Of a DNA stretch of 64,000 bases, positions 57,708-64,000 are shown one piece after another. The position numbers and the translations under genes were made by a program. This DNA comes from Actinomucor elegans. Its lineage: Eukaryota; Mucoromycota; Mucoromycetes; Mucorales; Mucoraceae. Location of the stretch: positions 186,001 to 250,000 of the forward strand of contig JAMSLZ010000018.1 in assembly GCA_026027325.1 (NCBI GenBank), in the 5' to 3' direction. The notes under the pieces were generated by a model. That model did no database searches, had not been told where the DNA came from, and saw only the letters and a list, made by a program, of their open reading frames with translations. Each line of letters begins with the position of its first letter. The stretch's first letter is position 1.

Positions 57708-60186
57708 CTACTCTACATCCATATCAGATCCACCATCATCTTCCTGGTTGCCATCTGGACTGTGGTGAGCATTATGATTAGTTTTTGAATTCTCCAGACG
57801 AACGCATTTGCTCAGTAACCGTTTACGGAGCTCGTTTAGTTTGATAGGCGCCCTTTTGACAAAGCCGGGAACAGGTATATGACGGTAATCAATCGTGTCT
57901 CGCTGCCAAATGTAAATCTCGCGCCAATCTTGATCCCGTGCCATATAGTTCATTTCAAATTTGTTAAACTTCATCTTTTGCTTACTGATATCAATCTTAT
58001 TCATGTTCTAGGCCCTATGTTAATACGCGTTGATGACTGGGCGCATCATTTTACTTACCAATTGGCGTATTCTTTCTTCTTTGTCTTGCTGACGCTTCAC
58101 TTGTAAATGCTGATTAAACTCTCTTAACTTGTTTAGTCGCTCTTCACTAGCTATTCGCTCTTTTTCCAATCGAATACGTTCATTCCTCTCCCATTTCTCT
58201 TGTTCCTCTTGTTTCTATAACAGCAAAGTCAGCTACTGCAATGAAGAATACAAGGTCAAACGTACCTGCTGTTCTTTCAACTTTCGTTCGTTATGAATTT
58301 GATTATACAAATCATTGATATCAAAGGATTTAGCAGCAGGCACAACAGGTTCTTTTGGTTTAGGTGGAGCTGTAGTATGAGTTACTGGTGAAATGAGTTC
58401 TTTCGGTTTTCTGTTGGGGATATGATTGGTATTATGTATATGTGAATGAGGTTTTGGTTGCGTAGGTGTATCGTTCTTGGCAATTGCAAGCCATTGATCA
58501 TGGTTTTTCAAGACGGTAGGTGTCTATAGTAAAGTGTAAGTACATAGTAAAACGCGTTTTAAAATTACTTGCATGTTTTTCGGGTTTCTTTTCTTTAATA
58601 GGTGATATAGGCTTACCAATGGCCAATTTGAGTCCATTGGAAGCTGAAGGAGGTTCTTTGGATAAAGCCAATCCAGGGATTTTGACAATTGGTTTGGATA
58701 CAGGCTTTGGTTTAGGTGCTTCTGGCTCTGGCTCTGGCTCTTTAGGCTTACTGACATTCAGCTTTAATCTTAAGATGGTAGAACGTCCTATAAAGATCTT
58801 GTAAATACTCAAATACCATTACTGCTATGATTATATTACCAGAGTTTGGTGCGCCATTATTTTGATTTACAGTGGTAGTATTATTTTGATTATTTGTATG
58901 ATGATTATTGATATTAGTTGGTATGTCTGCTTTTCTTTCAATGACTGTAGGTGGTTGTACATTTGTCGTATTTACAGTGTCTATGATAGCATGAGTACCA
59001 AGCATGTAATCAATTAGCAAACTACTTTACCTGACATTCTCTGTCGTTTTGTTGAATGTTTGGATGATTTCTTGCTTGAATCACCTTTTTGGTGACTGCG
59101 CTGACATATCTTGGCCCATATCTTTTCAAACAATTGCTCAAATTGCTTTCCTAGACCGTGCACCAAATGGTCAGGCGGATTATATGTATAACAGTTTCGA
59201 AGCATCAAACGTATATCATCCAATAGTTCATTTTCATGAGAATACTGGGACTCATACAGCTTTTTTTCGTAGGTGGTCATGTCCATAGGCTGTTTAATAA
59301 TGTCATAATAATCTGAGGCGCCCCATGCAGCTGCATCCACCGGATTAGCAAAAGGCCAGCTAACAGCAGCATTCTTTGACTTCTTCAGTTCTTTGACAAG
59401 TGCTTCGCAACGCTTAAACTGATCCTCAGGCATGTATTTGTGCTTTACAATATCCTCTGTTGGTTGTGTTAATTCTTCCATAGGTGTGGGTGAAACTTGT
59501 GCTGGTAAAGTAATTGTAGAAGGTGTTTCATTGCTTATCGATTGTATCAATGGTTGCTGAATTGTCTATAGGAATGGTTAGTTATATACATCTTAAGACG
59601 CAAGAATAGGTTACATTGGGTGGTTCAATAGCTACTGTAGATTGATGGGTCGTGGACGAGATTGCTTTAGGTTCTTTAGATGCAGTGTTTGTCACCATTA
59701 CTGAAGGTTCTTTTTTACATAATTTCATATAATGTTCCTCGAGTTTCTTGGCGTCTTGAGTAACTGGATCACCAGCGTTATTGTAAAGATAGCAGTTATT
59801 AAATACCAATTGAATATCAGCTTTGAAAGCTTCCACTGTAGGGTATGCTTCAGCAGCCAGTTTTTTCTCAACTGTACCGAGATCCATTGGCGATTTGATA
59901 ATATCAAAATAATCAGGAATGTTAAACTGAATAGGATCGACAGGATCAAGAAAGGCAATGGCTCTCTTATGCTTCTTTAGTGATTTGATTGTTTGAGCGC
60001 ACCATTTCTTTTCCGCTGGGTTCATTAAAACGGCTGGTTGCGTTTGTGGAGGAGAAGGTGGTGGTGTTGTTTCGATTCTTTATCCAATTTGTTAGAGTTA
60101 ATTGTAATAACAAGAAAAATGTTAATTACTTACGGGTCATCATCGACAAGACTTGCAAAAGGTCTTTTTTGAGCAATGTGTGACAT
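57708..60186 (-). CDS. Double-bromodomain protein (BET-like) without a clear ET domain
   Basis: Eight exons (60134-60186, 59615-60077, 59031-59565, 58840-58980, 58573-58787, 58266-58523, 58059-58214, 57708-58007) encode about 706 residues. Bromodomain 1 is at about 36-135 (IPDYFDIIKSPMDLGTVEKK, then NNCYLYN) and bromodomain 2 at about 210-320 (YYDIIKQPMDMTTYEKKLYE, then RNCYTYN). Both keep the acetyl-lysine Asn. The rest has Pro/Lys-rich linkers, a charged helix (EKWERNERIRLEKERIASEE) and a C-terminal block FNKFEMNYMARDQDWREIYI. I see no ET domain, the usual third module of BET proteins (yeast Bdf1). A chromatin reader is inferred. Intron 5 appears to use the rare donor GCAAGT. Confidence 0.87.
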
Positions 60187-61414
60187 TCTTTTTTAGAATT
60201 CCTTTAATTTACTTTTCCCGAAGATAAAAGAAAACTAGAATTAAAGAAATTAGAAAGAAAGAGGGTTGCTTGAGTTCTTTAAAGCCAAAACAAAAGGTAT
60301 AAAAAAGTTTTCAGTGTGATCAAGTAAAGTTGTTTAAATGACCGACAAGAAAGCGCGCAGTTTCTTTGGGCAGTTTTGACGCGATACTGAAAAAAGTCCT
60401 CGAAAAAAAACAAGTGGAATTTATTGCTATTCCAGGTTGTATTGAAAGCCTGTATTTGTAAAGAATCTTGTAAATCTATAGGTAGTTGATCAATAGGAAG
60501 AAAAAGACGTTACGTCATTCGCTTGTTTAACCAATCAAATGTGCTATTTAGCATGCGATGCTAGTAGCTCCAAGAAGCATAAACTGAAAAAAACTAAAAT
60601 TTTGGTATATTTCTCTACAAAAAATTGCGCACCCTAAATAAAGCTCGAACATGCGCGAGATTTATTAAATAATATTTTATCTGTCTTTTTCTCTGTATAA
60701 TCGAAAAATAAAGAAAGAGCGTAGCGGGAGATATATATTTCGCGGACTTTCCTCTGGTTAATTTCCGCATCCAATAAAAAACCTAAACCTGATCGGTACC
60801 CTTGTTGCGGTTTACAATAGTTTTTCTCCAGCACCCAATCAATGTTAAGTATGTGCGGAGGCGTTTCAATAGAGTTGCCTCGAGGAAGTAAGGTCCTTGG
60901 GAATTTTGATATAGCTCTTGTACTTGGATTTTATATCAGATCTATAGTGTTTGATCAAAGAGTATTTATAATATTTAAGCTTCTTTTTTTTTGGGGTACT
61001 TTAGGACCTATAAGTCATTTCAATCATAGATATAAAGGCGATAACCCAAAGAATTTCTTATAAATCAGCTATTTCTCAAGATTCTCATACAAAATTAAGA
61101 TTATCTTCATTCCACCCAATGCCTAATTAGCAGATGTGTAATCTCTATTAGATGTCTTTATATTTATCTAGCTTTTTGTTTTATTAATACAATTTAGCAT
61201 TAAAGTTAGTTGGGATTAAACGTTTAGATCTGCGAACTTTACTTTTTTGGCGGCTGAAGATATTTGGTAACCGACATCCAATCCAATGTCACGTTTTTTT
61301 ATACGCCGATCAAAGAAAAAAAAATTAAAAGGACAGCCTGTATAATCTGATCAATGTTTCTGTTGATATCAGGTTTTAAGCGACCTCGAACCCTAAACAA
61401 ACAAGGCTATCAAG

Positions 61415-61466
61415 GACAACAGATCAATCCCTTATTACTTTATCAAGAGACTCTCTATCTGTTGTC
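61415..61466. repeat. Inverted repeat with 10-bp arms
   Basis: GACAACAGAT at 61415-61424 pairs exactly with ATCTGTTGTC at 61457-61466 across a 32-base spacer. Confidence 0.6.
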
Positions 61467-61810
61467 AGATATCTCAATATCTATGGTTATGAAACCGTTT
61501 ATCGCGACACGTTCATAGCACGCTTTCAAATTAAAATACCTCTGATCTCCAGCAATGATGAAGGAGATCATTTTCCTAATTCTACCAACAACCTGTTACA
61601 CTAAACATTGGAATCTAAGTGTCAGAGAGTTAATTGAAAGATACAAACCAATTGAATCAATCATTTAGGAGTCTTGATTCTTCCATATTGTTTCATGCCT
61701 TCTATTGATATATCTCCTCTTTTTTAATGTATATTATTTATATGTTTCAAATAAGCTATCTTTTGTTGGGTGTACAGACCTAAGCTGAAATGTAACACAC
61801 AGTCCACTAT

Positions 61811-61820
61811 TATATAAAAA
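61811..61820 (+). promoter_or_regulatory. TATA box
   Basis: TATATAAAAA, 71 bp before the ArfGAP start codon; a TA-repeat leader (61861-61889) lies just before the ATG. Confidence 0.5.
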
Positions 61821-61891
61821 CGAGTAAAAAGCCGTTTCTCAGTTTCTTTCTTCTTTCTTTTATATATAGTATATATATATATATATATAAA

Positions 61892-64000
61892 ATGCCAAGC
61901 AGCAGCCGTAGAAGCAGCAGCAGCAGCAAAAGCAGTAGAAACAGTAGTAACGAAGACGCAACAGATAAAGAACCCGTCATGACCAGTTTCGCCGAGAATA
62001 CCCCACAGCTGCCAACCTCGATCTCAAAACGCTCATTCATGGACGATGTCTACTTGGAAGATGGCCCTTTATTTCGAGCTACAATAAAGCAACTCGAAGA
62101 TCGAACTGCTGCTCTCAAAATATCTTTGAAGCGCATTATTAAATCAGCAGCAGCTTCATTGGAAGTGAGGCGGCAGTTGACCCGTGCAGATGAAGCTTAT
62201 TTCGATGCTTTGCGCGAAACACAATGTATAGAGCCTTTAATGAGCCATTATCTAACTCAAGCATGGCATACAATTCAGGAAGAACGCAACCAACTTGACG
62301 AATCCTTATCGAGTCATCTGGTGGATCCATTGAAGCGATATTATGATGAAGATATCAAAGTAGCCGAGTTAAAACGGCGCCAGTTTGAAGAAGAGAGCAA
62401 AGAATACTATGCATCGTTAGCTAAATTCCTCAAAACAAAGAAAAGTGAATCAATGCGAGAACTGCAAAAGAAACAAGACTTGAAAAAACGCAAGTTTGAT
62501 CTTGCTCGGTTTGATTATCTGGGTTTTTTGTTGGATTTACACGGCGGTAAGAAGGAAAATGAGATCTTGTTCTGTATTGCCGATAATACAATTCGTGATA
62601 TCAATTACTACGAGACGATTTCTAGCAAGATTCAAGCTGAAAAGCCTGGCTTGAACGAATTGATGACCATTATGGTTGAAAACTCGCGAGAGCAAGAAGT
62701 AATGGCAGCTGAAAGAGCAACCAAGCGAAAACAACTAGTTACAATGTGTAACATTAATAATGAAGTGGTCGTGGATCAACAACTAAAAGAAGACATTAGT
62801 CCTTTGGAGCCGACGCGAGATCAATTACTAATGATGGGGCGTAAAAAAGAAGGTTTCTTGTTTGCAACTTCAAAGCCTTCAAAAAGTTCGGGGTTCGATG
62901 TTACATCCTCTTCTGTAACTTGGCACAAGTAAATATAAAGGAGCTAAATGATATAGTACATACTTAACGATTTCATAGATACTGGTGTGTATTGAGTGGT
63001 GGAAAACTACACGAATATTCCAACTGGAAGCGCCATTTAGAAGCTCATATCGAACCAATCAATCTTAGATTTGCAACTGTACGGGAGGCACGTAATGCAG
63101 AGCGTCAGTTCTGTTTTGAAGTTATCACACCTCAACTAAGAAGAATCTATCAAGCTACTTCTCAAGAAGAAGCTTCTAGCTGGATTGGCACTATTCACAA
63201 CTCGATAGAAAGTGTACTGAAGGGTACAAGCAGTTCAGCTAACCTGTTTGAACTGACAGCCTCGAGATCAGCTACGCTCAGACGTCACGGTAGATCACTC
63301 AGTGGAGCATTCAAATCTGGATTTGCTGCTGTTGCAGCAGCAACTGGCAATTCATCAACGCCAGGGGTAACACCTTCTCCAAGTCAATCGACTTCCGCTA
63401 TCAAAAGCCGTAAAAGACAATCGACAATGGATAGTACTTGTTCAACACCTATTACATCTAACACAAGCTCACCTAGTTCAAGCAATATGCAATCTCCATC
63501 AGAAGGAGCAGAACTGTTAGTATCCGCTTCCGCGAGTCCCAATGAGCGATTTCGATGGTCTGGCTTTAGTTTTGGTAGCTTACACGACAAGAATACGATC
63601 AAACAGCAGCAAGCACCATTGTCTACTATTCAGCAAAGTAACAATAACAATGGCAATTATGTCTTTTCTTCATTACCAAATTCCGAAGCAAACACACGCT
63701 TACTAGCTATTCTAAGAGAAGATCCATCCAACCACTGCTGTGCCGATTGTGGAGCCAAGGACCCAGACTGGTGCTCTTTGAATCTAGGCATTTTATTGTG
63801 TATAGGTACGTAAACTCGTAAGAAAAAGGAGGTCAATTAATTCATATCTCGCTATTAGAATGCTCGGGTATACATCGAAGTCTGGGTACACACATTTCCA
63901 AGATACGTTCATTGACATTGGATAGCACTTCTTATACACCTGATATTATTGAACTACTCAAAGCTGTTGGTAATGCACGATCCAATGTCATTTGGGATGG
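61892..64000 (+). CDS. BAR-PH-ArfGAP protein (ACAP-like), 5' part
   Basis: Exons 61892-62928, 62979-63805 and 63859 to the window edge are visible; the gene continues beyond. The N-terminal region is Ser-rich, followed by a BAR-type helical domain at about 45-280 (LKISLKRIIKSAAASLEVRR, LVDPLKRYYDEDIKVAELKR). A PH domain at about 310-415 includes KKEGFLFATSKPS, WHKYWCVLSGGKLHEY and EEASSWIGTIHNSIES. The ArfGAP zinc finger comes last: CADCGAKDPDWC with CIEC (CX2CX16CX2C) and IHRSLGTHISKIRSLTLD, which holds the catalytic Arg. The protein should switch off Arf at curved membranes and so act in vesicle traffic or endocytic recycling. Ankyrin repeats, if any, would lie outside the window. Confidence 0.9.

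Larger units (their letters stand above)
60187..61891. other. Divergent intergenic region
   Basis: About 1.7 kb between the bromodomain gene and the ArfGAP gene. It has a 10-bp perfect inverted repeat at 61415-61466, an A/T-rich left half and a TATA box near 61811. Frames at 60634-60834 and 60842-61063 are not coding-like. Confidence 0.5.

Noticed and set aside
60842..61063. 73-codon frame upstream of the ArfGAP gene
   Set aside because: Composition is not coding-like and there is no promoter or splice context.

Overview
This window is nuclear DNA from a filamentous fungus, most likely an early-diverging one of the Mucoromycota/Mucorales type. The evidence is AT-rich intergenic DNA with long A/T homopolymers, compact genes cut by many introns of about 50-60 nt with GT..AG borders, and a gene set that is fungal but not yeast-like: a Bud14/Tea4 SH3 protein, a Usv1/Rgm1-type zinc finger, Hrd3, AIM24, Dcn1, a BAR-PH-ArfGAP, an STK19 homologue and a small CBM14 protein. 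The genus is not determined. I found no tRNA, rRNA, CRISPR array, intact transposon, virus or toxin gene.

Layout. 1-1022: the 3' end of an EI24/Rrt8-like membrane protein and a small secreted chitin-binding protein. 1023-4793: gene-poor DNA. 4794-13084: two large tandem genes, a Csc1/OSCA-type channel and a Bud14/Tea4 polarity scaffold. 13297-20140: a compact block with a VanZ-like protein, Pol III subunit RPC6, Dcn1, AIM24 and an Mpv17/Sym1 protein. 22171-23283: a two-finger transcription factor, followed by about 5 kb of gene-poor DNA. 28217-31538: a four-TM protein and mitochondrial ATP synthase beta. 32966-38381: Hrd3 and a secreted agmatinase-like enzyme. 39217-44010: a lysine-methyltransferase-like protein, an unknown basic protein, STK19, the phosphatase Yvh1 and a lone cytochrome b5. 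45480-53223: a kelch membrane protein, a forkhead factor, prohibitin-2 and a cytochrome b5-acyl-CoA dehydrogenase fusion. 54794-60186: an EF-hand MscS channel and a double-bromodomain protein. 61892-64000: the 5' part of a BAR-PH-ArfGAP.

Gene models were built exon by exon. For every complete model except CBM14, VanZ and the single-exon genes, which were checked only for an open frame and length, the exon lengths were summed and found divisible by three. Themes are mitochondria (ATP2, PHB2, AIM24, Sym1, possibly the acyl-CoA dehydrogenase), membranes and calcium or osmotic sensing (Csc1, MscS), polarity and trafficking (Bud14/Tea4, ArfGAP), ER quality control (Hrd3) and nuclear regulation (RPC6, STK19, forkhead, zinc finger, bromodomains). 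There is no operon logic, but several convergent pairs are tightly packed and Dcn1/AIM24 share a 135-bp divergent promoter.

The most notable unexplained signal is a degenerate dispersed repeat whose copies sit only between genes, on both strands, often in twos or threes spaced about 150-180 bp. The second is the pair of closely related cytochrome b5 modules about 9 kb apart, one free and one fused to an acyl-CoA dehydrogenase.
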